Assembly (NCBI GenBank): GCA_009784895.1
Contig: WQXJ01000008.1
Span: forward strand, 1 to 55,362
DNA: 55,362 bases
Direction: 5' to 3'
Source of the DNA: Micrococcales bacterium
GTDB taxonomy: Bacteria; Actinomycetota; Actinomycetes; Actinomycetales; WQXJ01
The notes under the pieces are model-generated. The model worked only from the letters and a program-made list of their open reading frames with translations. It ran no database searches and was not told the DNA's origin. The translations under genes were made by a program, and so were the position numbers. Positions 1-7,750 of this stretch are shown in pieces. Position 1 is the stretch's first letter, and each line of letters starts with the position of its first letter.

Positions 1-586
1 GGTTGTCTGTGAACCCACGGTTCCATTCCTGGACCCGACGCAAATCGGCAAAACCACCCTTGGTGAAAGCCCGGGCCAAGTTCAGGGCCGAGGCTGAATG
101 GTGGTAGGCCTCAACCATGCGCCAGGGGTCGGGGCGGCGGTCCGCCTCGGTGAAAGCGTAAGCGTTGACGGCATCGCCCCGATAGGCCGGCAAGGTGACG
201 CCGTCACGGGTCTCTGTGTCAGCAGAACGCGGTTTGGCGTATTGCCCGGCTATCCGGCCAAGTTTGACCACGGGCAGCGAACCGCCGTAAGTCAACACCA
301 CTGCCATCTGCAAAATGGTTCGGATCTTTTTCGAGATCCTGTCTGCTTGACCCTCGGTGAAGTTCTCAGCGCAGTCGCCGCCTTGCAGCACAAAAGCATC
401 CCCAACTTGGGCTTTGGCTAGTCGCTCGGTCAGCTCGTCGGCCTCGCCGGCGAAGACCAAGGGCGGCTGGGCCGCCAGGGCCGCGGTGGCAGCCGTCAGC
501 TCGTCTTCGCTGGGCCAATGCGGTTGCTGGCTGGCCGGGAAGCGCTGATAGGAGTCCAAGTCAGCGGGCGAGGTGTGTAGATCCAT
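1..586 (-). CDS. aroG: Class II 3-deoxy-7-phosphoheptulonate (DAHP) synthase, 5' part
   Basis: The enzyme condenses phosphoenolpyruvate and erythrose 4-phosphate, the first step of the shikimate pathway to aromatic amino acids; it is cytoplasmic. The visible N-terminal 195 residues begin MDLHTSPADLDSYQRFPASQ and contain the class II hallmarks LVFAGEADELTERLA, FVLQGGDCAENF and VVKLGRIAGQYAKPRS. The gene runs off the left edge, so the C-terminal half is not seen. The start is the ATG at 586; a CTTGCCGGCG stretch precedes it, so the ribosome site is weak. It is transcribed leftwards, about 100 bp after the stop of the L,D-transpeptidase gene. The class II identity is clear; the symbol follows mycobacterial usage. 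Confidence 0.93.
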   Translation of the reverse strand, partial: MDLHTSPADLDSYQRFPASQQPHWPSEDELTAATAALAAQPPLVFAGEADELTERLAKAQVGDAFVLQGGDCAENFTEGQADRISKKIRTILQMAVVLTYGGSLPVVKLGRIAGQYAKPRSADTETRDGVTLPAYRGDAVNAYAFTEADRRPDPWRMVEAYHHSASALNLARAFTKGGFADLRRVQEWNRGFTDN

Positions 587-694
587 CGCCGGCAAGCTTA
601 GCCGCCCTGGCCCTGCCTTGCCGCCGCCAGGTGTTTCACTGGCGACCTCACAGCGCCCTCCAGGCGGTCAGACCCCAGACCAAGCAGGCGCGGC

Positions 695-3600
695 TCAGTG
701 GTGGACCTCCACTTTGGTGCCAACTGGGGCAAAGTCAAACATCTCTCTGGCCGCCCAGGTCTGCATATTGACGCAGCCGTGCGAGACCTCCATGCCCCAG
801 CCGTTCGGCTCGTTCCACGGGGCTGAATGGAAAGCCACTCCCCCGCTGAAATACGACACCCAGTTGGTGGGCGCCTCATAAGGATCAGAGGGCGGCCCCC
901 TCATGATCTGGAATTCGTACTTCATGTAGACGTAGAAAGTACCGGAAGGGGTTCCGTGGCCAATGGAGCTGCGACCGGTCGAGATGATGTATGAGTTGAT
1001 CGGAGTGGTGCCACGGTAGGTCGTAGCCCTAAAGGTCGACAGGTTGACATCGACCCAAGGGGAACCATCTGGAACGTCGAAGTCACTAGGCGCCTCTTGA
1101 CGTTCCTCGACGTAACCATCTTCTTCGAGCTCAACCGGTATTGTGATCGACTCCGAAGTGTCCAGCGCCGCCACAGTCTGGGCCGCCAGAGCGTCGGTCC
1201 CAGAGACGATGTAACCATTCAGGCCCCATTGGCTAACGCCTATGTCCTCGCCGTTATCCGGCCGCGTGACCGTGATTTGCGGCCGGGACGGCTTGCCAAT
1301 GGTTTGGTCGAGCATTTCCGGTAGGTCTCGCTCGACCGCCGCCTGGTCAAAGCCGACATTCAGCTCGCGGCCATCTTCACTGGGGGTGATCTCCATCCAT
1401 TCGGCAATAGTGGACGGGGGCACGGTGAAGCTGGGCACGGCGGCGTCCCAGGACTCTGAGGTAAACGTGATGGCCAGAGCCATGTCAGCGTTGGCCGTTT
1501 CAGCCGCCTTGGCGGCCGCTTGATCGCTGATCATGGGCGGGGCGTCAATCAACTCGATCCGGTGGGCGCCGTTGGCCTGGCCGGTCAGCGCCACCTTGAA
1601 AGCCTCAACGACTGGCTCAACTTTGACGCCAAGTCCAATTTTGCCGGCCACAACCTCAAAGGCTGTGCCGTCTTCGGTTAGTTCAACGGCGGCGTTGACC
1701 GCTTCGTCTTCAGCTGGGACAAACTCAGCGTCGAGGAAGTCGCGTAAGACCACCTGGTTGACCGTCGCCACCAGCGCGACCGGTTTCTCGCTCCACGGGT
1801 TGATGGCGAACCAGGGCGCCAGGGCTTTGCCCGCCCTCATCACATTCGACACGGTTTGAGCTTGGTCGAACTTGACGCCCATTTGTTTGGCGGAGCCGGT
1901 GACCTTTTTCTTTCCGTCGGTGAACTCCATTTGGAAGTTGTTTTCCAGTCTGTCCACCAGGTTGGTGACCTCGCCCTTGGACTTGCCGACCACGCTCAGG
2001 CCGGCCAAGGTGACGCCCGGGTTAGCCCTGGTTTCGAAGAAGCGGATGGCCCCGTAGGCGCCGCCAACAGTGGCCAGGACCAGCACAATGACCAGGGTTA
2101 GGGCAATCTTCCTCCCGCGGCGGCGCTTGGGCTTTTTGGCCCTCTTCTTGGCTCGCCGGGTTTCTTTGGCAGCCTTCTTGCCCGATGCCGGTTGTTCCTT
2201 GGCCAGGTCAGCCCTAGTTGGGTGGGTGGTTGGCTCGGACGCTGCCACAGGCTTTGCCTCCGGCGGCAGTATCGCTGTGGCCGGGCCGGCCGTGTCAAGG
2301 CCGGCCACTGGTGTTGACGGTGCGGCCGGCTCAGTCTCTATGGCCGCTGGTTCAGCCTTGACCTCTTCGGCCACGGCTTCTGCGGCGGTGGGCTCAGCCA
2401 CCTCGACATCGGGTATCGCCTGGAGAACCTCTGTCTTGGCCCCGCCGTCGTCTGGTTCGGTTGGCCCGGCCTTGGCTGGCTCGTCGACGCCTGCGGCAGC
2501 CACCGGCGCGATGACCTCGGTCTGTGGCTCATCAGTCTCGGTCGTGGCCTCGTCGACTGGCTTGGGCGCAACAAGCTCGCCTTTGGCTCTGGCCTCGTCA
2601 GCCACTGGTTCGGCTGCTTCGGGTCCAGTTGCCTCAAGCTCACCAGTCGCTAGCCCAGTGTCAGCGCCGGTTGGCTCAACCTCGGTGTCGGTTTCCGAAC
2701 TGGGCGCATCGCCATCAGTTGCCTCGTGTTCGCCTGCCGCTGCGTCGGTGTCGCCGCCGGTTGGCTCAACCTCGGTGTCGGTGCCGGTTGGCTCAACCTC
2801 GGTGTCGCCGTCAGTGGGTTCAACCTCGGTGTCGGTTTCCGAACTGGGTGCGTCGCCATCAGTTGCCTCAGGCTCACCAGTCGCTAGCCCAGTGTCAGCG
2901 CCGGTTGGCTCAACCGCGGTGTCGGTGCCAGCGGGCTCAACCTCGGTGTCGGTTTCCGAACTGGGTGCTTCGCCATCAGTTGCCTCGGGTTCGACTGCCG
3001 CTGCCTCGGTGTCGGCGTCAGTGGGTTCAACCTCGGTTTCGGTTTCCGAGCTGGGCGCTTCGCCATCAGTTGCCTCAGGCTCACCTGCCGCTGCCTCGGT
3101 GTCGCCGCCAGCGGGTTCAACCTCGGTTTCGGTTTCCAAACTGGGTGCATCGCCATCAGTTGCCTCAGGCTCACCTGCCGCTGCCTCGGTGTCGCCGCCA
3201 GCGGGTTCAACCTCGGTTTCGGTTTCCAAACTGGGTGCATCGCCATCAGTTGCCTCAGGCTCGCCTGCCGCTGCCTCGGTGTCGGTGCCGGTTGGCTCAA
3301 CCTCGGTGGCGGTTTCCGAACTGGGTGCATCGTCACCAGTTGCCTCAGGTTCACCAGTCGCTAGCCCAGTGTCAGCGCCGGTTGGCTCAACCTCGGTGGC
3401 GGTTTCCGAACTGGGTGCATCGCCGCCAGTTTGCTCAGGTTCGGCTGCCGCAACCTCGGTACCGGTTTCCGAACTGGGTGCATCGCCGCCAGTTGCCTCA
3501 GGTTCACCAGTCGCTGCCTCGGTGTCGCCGTCAGTTGGCTCAACCTCGGTATCGGATTCCGAACTGGGCGCATCGTCACCAGTTGCCTCAGGTTCATCAG

Positions 3601-3985
3601 TCGCTGCCTCGGTGTCGGTGCCGGTTGGCCCAACCTCGGTATCGGTTTCCGAACTGGGCGCTTCGCCGCCAGTTGCCTCGGGCTCGTCAGGCCTGTCCTT
3701 GGGTTCAGCTGACAACTCGGTCTGCATGACGACCTCGGCCATGGCGGCCTCGGCGGTTAGCTCATGCTCGGGCAGTTCCTGATCTGCCGCCTGGCTAGCC
3801 TGGGGACTCGCCTCCGGTGGCAACTGGCCAGCCGAAGCGCCTAAGCTCGCGGGGGTTGCGGCATCGGGCACGTTACTGGCCGCCTGATCCTGGGCCGGCG
3901 CGGTCGCGGCTGGATCGGCAGGCTGAACCGGCCCTTCCGGGCCGGTCCTTTCCTGGGGCTGATCCTCCGGGCCAGCCTTGTCCAT
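695..3985 (-). CDS. L,D-transpeptidase (YkuD) with long cytoplasmic acidic repeat region
   Basis: Predicted cell-wall enzyme of 1096 aa that would make 3-3 cross-links in peptidoglycan or attach proteins to it. In order: about 440 residues dominated by 30-residue repeats rich in E, T, D, P and S; a Lys/Arg-rich stretch; a single membrane segment near residue 635-655 (ALTLVIVLVLATVGGAYGA); a VanW/PG_binding_4-like region; and a C-terminal YkuD domain ending in the catalytic SHGCVNM motif (Cys nucleophile and His). The positive-inside charge places the repeats in the cytoplasm and the YkuD domain outside. The ATG at 3985 is chosen over the upstream GTG at 4000 because GGGAG lies 7 nt before it. 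The repeat tail is unusual for the family and probably varies in length between strains (inference). Confidence 0.88.
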   Translation of the reverse strand: MDKAGPEDQPQERTGPEGPVQPADPAATAPAQDQAASNVPDAATPASLGASAGQLPPEASPQASQAADQELPEHELTAEAAMAEVVMQTELSAEPKDRPDEPEATGGEAPSSETDTEVGPTGTDTEAATDEPEATGDDAPSSESDTEVEPTDGDTEAATGEPEATGGDAPSSETGTEVAAAEPEQTGGDAPSSETATEVEPTGADTGLATGEPEATGDDAPSSETATEVEPTGTDTEAAAGEPEATDGDAPSLETETEVEPAGGDTEAAAGEPEATDGDAPSLETETEVEPAGGDTEAAAGEPEATDGEAPSSETETEVEPTDADTEAAAVEPEATDGEAPSSETDTEVEPAGTDTAVEPTGADTGLATGEPEATDGDAPSSETDTEVEPTDGDTEVEPTGTDTEVEPTGGDTDAAAGEHEATDGDAPSSETDTEVEPTGADTGLATGELEATGPEAAEPVADEARAKGELVAPKPVDEATTETDEPQTEVIAPVAAAGVDEPAKAGPTEPDDGGAKTEVLQAIPDVEVAEPTAAEAVAEEVKAEPAAIETEPAAPSTPVAGLDTAGPATAILPPEAKPVAASEPTTHPTRADLAKEQPASGKKAAKETRRAKKRAKKPKRRRGRKIALTLVIVLVLATVGGAYGAIRFFETRANPGVTLAGLSVVGKSKGEVTNLVDRLENNFQMEFTDGKKKVTGSAKQMGVKFDQAQTVSNVMRAGKALAPWFAINPWSEKPVALVATVNQVVLRDFLDAEFVPAEDEAVNAAVELTEDGTAFEVVAGKIGLGVKVEPVVEAFKVALTGQANGAHRIELIDAPPMISDQAAAKAAETANADMALAITFTSESWDAAVPSFTVPPSTIAEWMEITPSEDGRELNVGFDQAAVERDLPEMLDQTIGKPSRPQITVTRPDNGEDIGVSQWGLNGYIVSGTDALAAQTVAALDTSESITIPVELEEDGYVEERQEAPSDFDVPDGSPWVDVNLSTFRATTYRGTTPINSYIISTGRSSIGHGTPSGTFYVYMKYEFQIMRGPPSDPYEAPTNWVSYFSGGVAFHSAPWNEPNGWGMEVSHGCVNMQTWAAREMFDFAPVGTKVEVHH
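2590..3690 (-). repeat. 90-bp tandem repeats inside the L,D-transpeptidase gene
   Basis: About a dozen in-frame units of 90 bp (30 aa, pattern PEATDGDAPSSET-TEVEP). Two neighbouring units starting near 3071 and 3161 are almost identical, which points to recent slippage or unequal recombination. Some units are shorter or carry an extra TEVEPTG block (around 2750-2830). The low-complexity composition creates long spurious reading frames on the opposite strand. Confidence 0.9.
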
Positions 3986-4011
3986 GCCAAACTCCCGCAC
4001 TACATGGCGCC

Positions 4012-4046
4012 TCTAGGGACCTGGCGACGCCCGCCAGATCCCTAGA
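4012..4046 (-). terminator. Hairpin terminator after the PPi-phosphofructokinase gene
   Basis: Two 15-nt arms (4012-4026 and 4032-4046) pair fully on the minus-strand RNA with one G-U pair, around a 5-nt loop. The hairpin lies 12 nt beyond the phosphofructokinase stop. No U-tract follows, as is common in actinobacteria. It also sits just upstream of the L,D-transpeptidase start, so that gene has less than 30 nt for a promoter after the hairpin, or depends on read-through. Confidence 0.7.
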
Positions 4047-4058
4047 GACAACGATTGA

Positions 4059-5261
4059 CTAGTGTGGCTGCCCAATCGCCTCGAGGAGGTCTTGGAACCA
4101 CGGCTTCGTCGTATCAAAGGCCTTGCCGCCCTTGATGCGTCCGAACGCTATGCAGCTTAGCTTGTCGCCGCCTTCTTCGTCATGGCCTATGACGCCGCTA
4201 GTCCCCTCAATTGCACAATCGACAGCCAAATCCGTCATTAGCTTAATCAGGTTGCGGTCGCGTTCATTCGACTTGGCCGAGCGGCTGAAGTAGCCGGACT
4301 TCTGGACCATGGTCTTCTCAGCGCCAATCCGCTCGGCAAACTCCCGCGCATACCAGCTGCCGGGGTTGATCATGTCCAGCTTGACGTGGCCAAACGGATC
4401 GCGTACTACCTCTTGGCCAGAGACTTCCATCTCCCTGACAATGGTCTCAACGCCGGCGCCTTCAGACAGGAAAATGTTGACGTTGCCAATACGATCCATG
4501 ATCTGCTTCAAGCGGCGCGATTCAGCGTCAAGATCGACTTCCATTTCGGGGATGTAGACACCGTGGATGTCCCAGCGTTCCTTCGTCAATCCGAGCGCCG
4601 GATTCCAGTCTTGCTCGCCTAACCAGCGACGATACTCGGCCGCTGCGGCGCCTGTTAGCCAACCGCAGCCCCGGCCCATGACCTCATGGACAATCAGCAT
4701 GCGCGGGTTGGAGCGGTGCTCACCAATGATGTTCTGCGCGAATAGCGAAGATTGTTCCGCGGCGGTAAAAGCCCCCAAAGACTGCTTGATCGGGATGACA
4801 TCGTTGTCGATGGTCTTGGGCAGGCCCACCACGACCATTTCGTAGTCGTGCTGGTGCAGGTATTCGGCCAAGTCAGCGGCGGTGGTGTTAGTGTCATCGC
4901 CGCCAATGGTGTGCAGCACGTCGACGTGGTCGGTCCTAAGGCGCTCCGCGGCCGCCGCCAACGGGTCCTGGCCTTCCGCCACCAGCCCGCGGCGTTGCAG
5001 GTCAGCGGCGTTGGTCAGTTTGACGCGGGAATTACCGATGGGGCTGCCGCCAAAGTTGTACAGGGTCTCGACCTTGGCCTTGGCCTCGTCTCCCAGGGTG
5101 TAGGAATTGCCGGTCAGCAATCCGTGATAGCCGTATTCGTAAACCAGGATCTCGACCTCGGGTGCTACCTCGGTGTAGCGCTCCACGAGCCCAGCAACGG
5201 CGCTTGAGAGACACGGCGCGAAGCCGCCGGCAGTCAATAGTGCTACTCGTTTGATTGTCAT
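4059..5261 (-). CDS. pfp: 6-phosphofructokinase, PPi-dependent type
   Basis: Phosphorylates fructose 6-phosphate to fructose 1,6-bisphosphate in glycolysis; with pyrophosphate the reaction is reversible. The 400-aa product has the N-terminal nucleotide/PPi-binding glycine loop (LLTAGGFAPCLS), the GGDDTNTTAA motif (Asp in the second acidic position, typical of PPi users; ATP enzymes have GGDG) and PKTIDNDV with the catalytic Asp. MGRGCGWLTG is the substrate-binding loop. The start at ATG 5261 follows AGGAG with 5 nt spacing; the ORF opens 6 nt earlier at a GTG that overlaps that ribosome site. It begins 2 nt after the plsC stop, so the two genes are probably translationally coupled. The phosphoryl donor is inferred from the motif only. 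Confidence 0.92.
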   Translation of the reverse strand: MTIKRVALLTAGGFAPCLSSAVAGLVERYTEVAPEVEILVYEYGYHGLLTGNSYTLGDEAKAKVETLYNFGGSPIGNSRVKLTNAADLQRRGLVAEGQDPLAAAAERLRTDHVDVLHTIGGDDTNTTAADLAEYLHQHDYEMVVVGLPKTIDNDVIPIKQSLGAFTAAEQSSLFAQNIIGEHRSNPRMLIVHEVMGRGCGWLTGAAAAEYRRWLGEQDWNPALGLTKERWDIHGVYIPEMEVDLDAESRRLKQIMDRIGNVNIFLSEGAGVETIVREMEVSGQEVVRDPFGHVKLDMINPGSWYAREFAERIGAEKTMVQKSGYFSRSAKSNERDRNLIKLMTDLAVDCAIEGTSGVIGHDEEGGDKLSCIAFGRIKGGKAFDTTKPWFQDLLEAIGQPH

Positions 5262-5263
5262 TA

Positions 5264-6091
5264 TCACTCCTGCTCGGGACCGGCCGCGCCGGCCTTGGGG
5301 TTTGGGTCTTCGCTGGCGGGCGGCGTGTCAGGCGGCTCTGGCGCTTCAAGGCCTGCCGGACGCGGCCGTCCACCGGGCGCGATTGGCATTGATTCGGCTT
5401 CTGGCGCCGGCGCCCCGGCGGCCAGACGTGCCTTCATGGTAGCGGCATATACGTCGATGTACTCCTGGCCGGACAGTTCCATTAGGGCGTACATGATTTC
5501 GTCGGTGACTGATCGCAAGACAAAGCGGTCGTCTTCCCGCCCGGCGTAGCGCGAAAAGTCCAGCGGTTGGCCAATAACCAGCCCAATTCTGACCCGTTTG
5601 GGGATCCGCTTGCCCACCGGCTGAGCCAAGTTAGTGCCAATCATGGCGACCGGGATAACCGGCGCCCCTGATTCAATGGCCAAGCGGGCAACACCGGTTT
5701 TTCCCCGGTATAAGCGCCCGTCAGGGCTGCGTGTGCCCTCCGGGTAGATACCGAATAGGTGCCCGCTCTGAAGCACCTGTAGCCCTTGGTTGAGCGAAGC
5801 CAAGGCCGCCTTGCCGCCGGAACGGTCGACCGGGATCATGCCCAATCCACGCATGAAACCGGCTACCAGCCGCCCCTTGACACCCTTGCCGGTGAAGTAG
5901 TCCGCCTTGGCAATGAAATAGACACGCCTGGGAACCAGGATTGGCAAGAAAAACGAATCGATGACAGCTAGGTGGTTACCGGCCAGAATGGCTGGACCTT
6001 TGGAAGGAATGTGTTCAGTGCCGCGTGACCAGGGATGGTAGACCGCCCGCATGAAGGGGGCTACCACTGCCTTGACCAGCCAGTAGAACAC
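5264..6091 (-). CDS. plsC: 1-acyl-sn-glycerol-3-phosphate acyltransferase
   Basis: Transfers an acyl chain to lysophosphatidic acid in membrane phospholipid synthesis; peripheral or membrane-anchored. The 275-aa product has the NHLAVIDS motif (NHX4D, catalytic His and Asp, about residue 39) and the YPEGTRSPDGRLYRGKTG acceptor-binding motif, then VIPVAMIGT. The last 50 residues are Pro/Ala/Glu-rich and lie outside the conserved domain. The start is GTG 6091 with GGAGG 4 nt upstream. It is first of a two-gene unit with the phosphofructokinase gene and is divergent from the small membrane-protein gene at 6146. Confidence 0.92.
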   Translation of the reverse strand: MFYWLVKAVVAPFMRAVYHPWSRGTEHIPSKGPAILAGNHLAVIDSFFLPILVPRRVYFIAKADYFTGKGVKGRLVAGFMRGLGMIPVDRSGGKAALASLNQGLQVLQSGHLFGIYPEGTRSPDGRLYRGKTGVARLAIESGAPVIPVAMIGTNLAQPVGKRIPKRVRIGLVIGQPLDFSRYAGREDDRFVLRSVTDEIMYALMELSGQEYIDVYAATMKARLAAGAPAPEAESMPIAPGGRPRPAGLEAPEPPDTPPASEDPNPKAGAAGPEQE

Positions 6092-6132
6092 ACCGCCTCC
6101 CCTCGGTTCGACTTTGAACGTCTAGACCACTC

Positions 6133-6138
6133 TAGAGT
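6133..6138 (+). promoter_or_regulatory. -10 box, leaderless start of the 6146 gene
   Basis: TAGAGT ends 7 nt before GTG 6146, the spacing expected when transcription starts on the first base of the start codon. No convincing -35 box or Shine-Dalgarno site is present. Confidence 0.45.
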
Positions 6139-6145
6139 GAAACCT

Positions 6146-6622
6146 GTGAGCGAGCGCAATTTGGACGGCCCTGAGTCCTTCGAGCAGCGTTGGCGCGAGC
6201 TGGCCGAAGAACTAGCCAGGGATCTCCCAACTGACCTGACCCAAAGCGCTCAAGAGCGCACCATCCACCATGCCATGCCAGTCGAGTTAGGGCCTGAGGT
6301 TTTGTCCGATGACGAAGCGGGCTTTCCTCCTGAACCCACCTTGGCAGGGCCGCGGGATTGGGAAGCTCCAGAGGTAGAAGAGCATTTCGAGCCGCCCGAG
6401 GCCCCGCCGGTGCTGGGCGGCGACCCTGGGCTGACCCTGGGCTGGATTGCTCTAGTGGGCGGGGTGCTGACGGCGGTGGTCTGGACCATTGTCCGCCCGG
6501 CCCTTGATCCAATCGTGGCCTGGATGGGCCTGGCCGCCGCCGTGGGCGGCGGCGCCTTCCTGATTTGGCGCATGCCTCACCGCCGCGACCCGGAGGACGA
6601 CGACACCGGCGCCCAAGTCTGA
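6146..6622 (+). CDS. Small membrane protein, unknown function
   Basis: 158-aa protein of no family I can name. The N-terminal ~95 residues are acidic and soluble (ERNLDGPESFEQRWREL and an FEPPEAPPVLGG segment). Two membrane helices follow (about residues 97-116, LGWIALVGGVLTAVVWTIV, and 122-143, VAWMGLAAAVGGGAFLIW), then a short charged tail ending DDDTGAQV. This resembles the small tail-anchored DUF-type proteins common in actinobacterial genomes. The reading frame is open to 6035, but GTG 6146 is preferred because TAGAGT lies 7 nt upstream. Its last 17 nt are repeated at the end of the toxin gene at 7544-7560. Confidence 0.7.
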   Translation: MSERNLDGPESFEQRWRELAEELARDLPTDLTQSAQERTIHHAMPVELGPEVLSDDEAGFPPEPTLAGPRDWEAPEVEEHFEPPEAPPVLGGDPGLTLGWIALVGGVLTAVVWTIVRPALDPIVAWMGLAAAVGGGAFLIWRMPHRRDPEDDDTGAQV

Positions 6623-6790
6623 CCAGCCCCTGACCAGCGCCGGTCCGCCCCTCAGTGCGCGAGGTTGAGCCCTCGCATAAACCAGTCCCTGACCAGCCCC
6701 GGTCCACCCCTCAGTTCGCGAGGTCGAGCTTCCGCACAAACCAGCCCCTGACCAGCACCAACACATGCGAAGTCGAGCTTCCGCATCATT
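6606..6790. repeat. Left copy of intergenic CGCGAG repeat block flanking the TA module
   Basis: Three imperfect units built from CCAGCCCCTGACCAGC, GGTCCGCCCCTCA and CGCGAGGTCGAGCTTCCGCA. The first ~80 nt, beginning inside the 3' end of the upstream gene (CCGGCGCCCAAGTCTGA), are repeated at 7544-7640. The same CGCGAG...GAGCTT core occurs at 11.7-11.9 kb and 54.8-55.2 kb. Confidence 0.85.
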
Positions 6791-6829
6791 CCGTAGGGGC
6801 GGGGACAACAGTAGCCTGTGCAGAGCACG

Positions 6830-6838
6830 GTGTACACT
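6830..6838 (+). promoter_or_regulatory. -10 box with overlapping palindrome, leaderless antitoxin promoter
   Basis: TACACT (6833-6838) ends exactly 6 nt before ATG 6845, predicting a leaderless transcript. It overlaps the 8-bp palindrome GTGTACAC (6830-6837), a plausible autoregulatory operator for the antitoxin, as is usual for Phd/YefM modules (inference). Confidence 0.5.
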
Positions 6839-6844
6839 TATTGC

Positions 6845-7129
6845 ATGCCTACTGTTGTAACAAACCAACCCGCCTCGACCGTTGGCCTGCGACAACTGAG
6901 GGCCAAGCTGTCTGACTACATTGAGGACGTCAAGGCCGGGCGTACCTACACGTTGACTGAGCACGGCAAGCCCGTGGCTTGCCTAGTCCCCGTTGCCGGA
7001 CAGTCCGCCTACGAGCGCCTGCTGGCCCAAGGCCTGATTGAGCCTGCCCCGCGGCAGCCCACCGGCCTGGCCGCCCCGGTGGCGGCGGCGGGCACAGTCT
7101 CCGACTTGGTGAGACAACAGCGCCGGTGA
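6845..7129 (+). CDS. Phd/YefM-family antitoxin
   Basis: 94-aa antitoxin of a type II toxin-antitoxin pair. The N-terminal domain has the Phd/YefM pattern: VGLRQLRAKLSDYIEDVKAG, then TYTLTEHGKPVACLVPV. This fold dimerises, binds the operator, and uses a flexible C-terminus to neutralise the toxin. The ORF opens at 6818, but ATG 6845 starts the conserved region and sits 6 nt after a TACACT -10 box. Its TGA overlaps the toxin GTG by 4 nt (GTGA), the usual coupled arrangement. The target toxin is the PIN protein directly downstream. Confidence 0.88.
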   Translation: MPTVVTNQPASTVGLRQLRAKLSDYIEDVKAGRTYTLTEHGKPVACLVPVAGQSAYERLLAQGLIEPAPRQPTGLAAPVAAAGTVSDLVRQQRR

Positions 7130-7560
7130 TTGGCTATTTTGACACCTCAGCCGTGGTGCCGTTGGTCATAGCCGAACCCTCCAGCCCGCCATGCGCGCAG
7201 ACCTGGCAGGCCTGCGACGTGCGAATCTCCTCGATCCTGCTCGTGGCCGAGGCACACGCTGCTCTAGCCCAGGCGCTGCGACTGGGGCGACTGACGGGAC
7301 AACAGCACAGCCAAGCACTCGAGCTGTTAGAGACCAGACTTGAAGAACTAGACCTCGTCATGCCTGATCGCAGCATAGCCAACCGCGCCGGTTCCCTCGC
7401 CCTGGAGCACGCTCTGCGCGGCTATGACGCCATCCACGCAGCCACCGCCCTGGCGCTTCAAGCCGACCATCTGGTGGCAGTTGCGGGCGACCAGGACCTG
7501 TTAGCTGCCTGGCGGGTCATGGGCCTTAACGTCATCGACGTGGCCGGCGCCCAAGTCTGA
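7126..7560 (+). CDS. vapC: PIN-domain ribonuclease toxin (VapC family)
   Basis: 144-aa PIN domain. VapC toxins are Mg-dependent RNases that cut tRNA or rRNA to stop translation. The acidic residues are visible: Asp in GYFDTSAVVPL, Glu in LLVAEAHAALAQ, Asp in RGYDAIHAATAL and Asp in VAGDQDLLAAW. The start is GTG 7126, overlapping the antitoxin stop. The final residues GAQV and the stop copy the end of the 6146 gene (17 shared nt followed by a shared repeat), so the tail was probably acquired when the module inserted. Pairing of a VapC toxin with a Phd-type antitoxin is known elsewhere. Confidence 0.9.
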   Translation: MIGYFDTSAVVPLVIAEPSSPPCAQTWQACDVRISSILLVAEAHAALAQALRLGRLTGQQHSQALELLETRLEELDLVMPDRSIANRAGSLALEHALRGYDAIHAATALALQADHLVAVAGDQDLLAAWRVMGLNVIDVAGAQV

Positions 7561-7690
7561 ACCCAGCCCCTGACCAGCACCGGTCCGCCCCTCAATTCGC
7601 GAGGTCGAGCTTCCGCATAAACTAGTCCCTGACCAACCCCTGACCAGCTCCTTTACAGCGAGACCGAGCTTTGGCACGAGCTTATGCCAG
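7544..7690. repeat. Right copy of the repeat block flanking the TA module
   Basis: Begins inside the toxin 3' end (CCGGCGCCCAAGTCTGA) and matches 6606-6700 at most positions, with 2 extra nt after the stop codon. It then shows a diverged inverted unit (AGCGAGACCGAGCTTTGGCA) near 7660. It occupies nearly the whole gap between the toxin and leuA stops. Confidence 0.82.
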
Positions 7691-7750
7691 GCCTCGACCT
7701 CGCCGGTGAAGGTGCCGGCCTGGGTGGGATCGGCCCCCTGGACCCCGGCC

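Noticed and set aside
2070-3782. 570-residue open frame antisense to the transpeptidase repeats
   Set aside because: It only mirrors the 90-bp repeats (Ser/Val/Pro-rich translation), lacks a ribosome site and opposes a protein with a clear YkuD domain.
6818-6844. Longer antitoxin start at 6818
   Set aside because: It would add a stretch outside the Phd domain and place the -10 box and palindrome inside the coding region.
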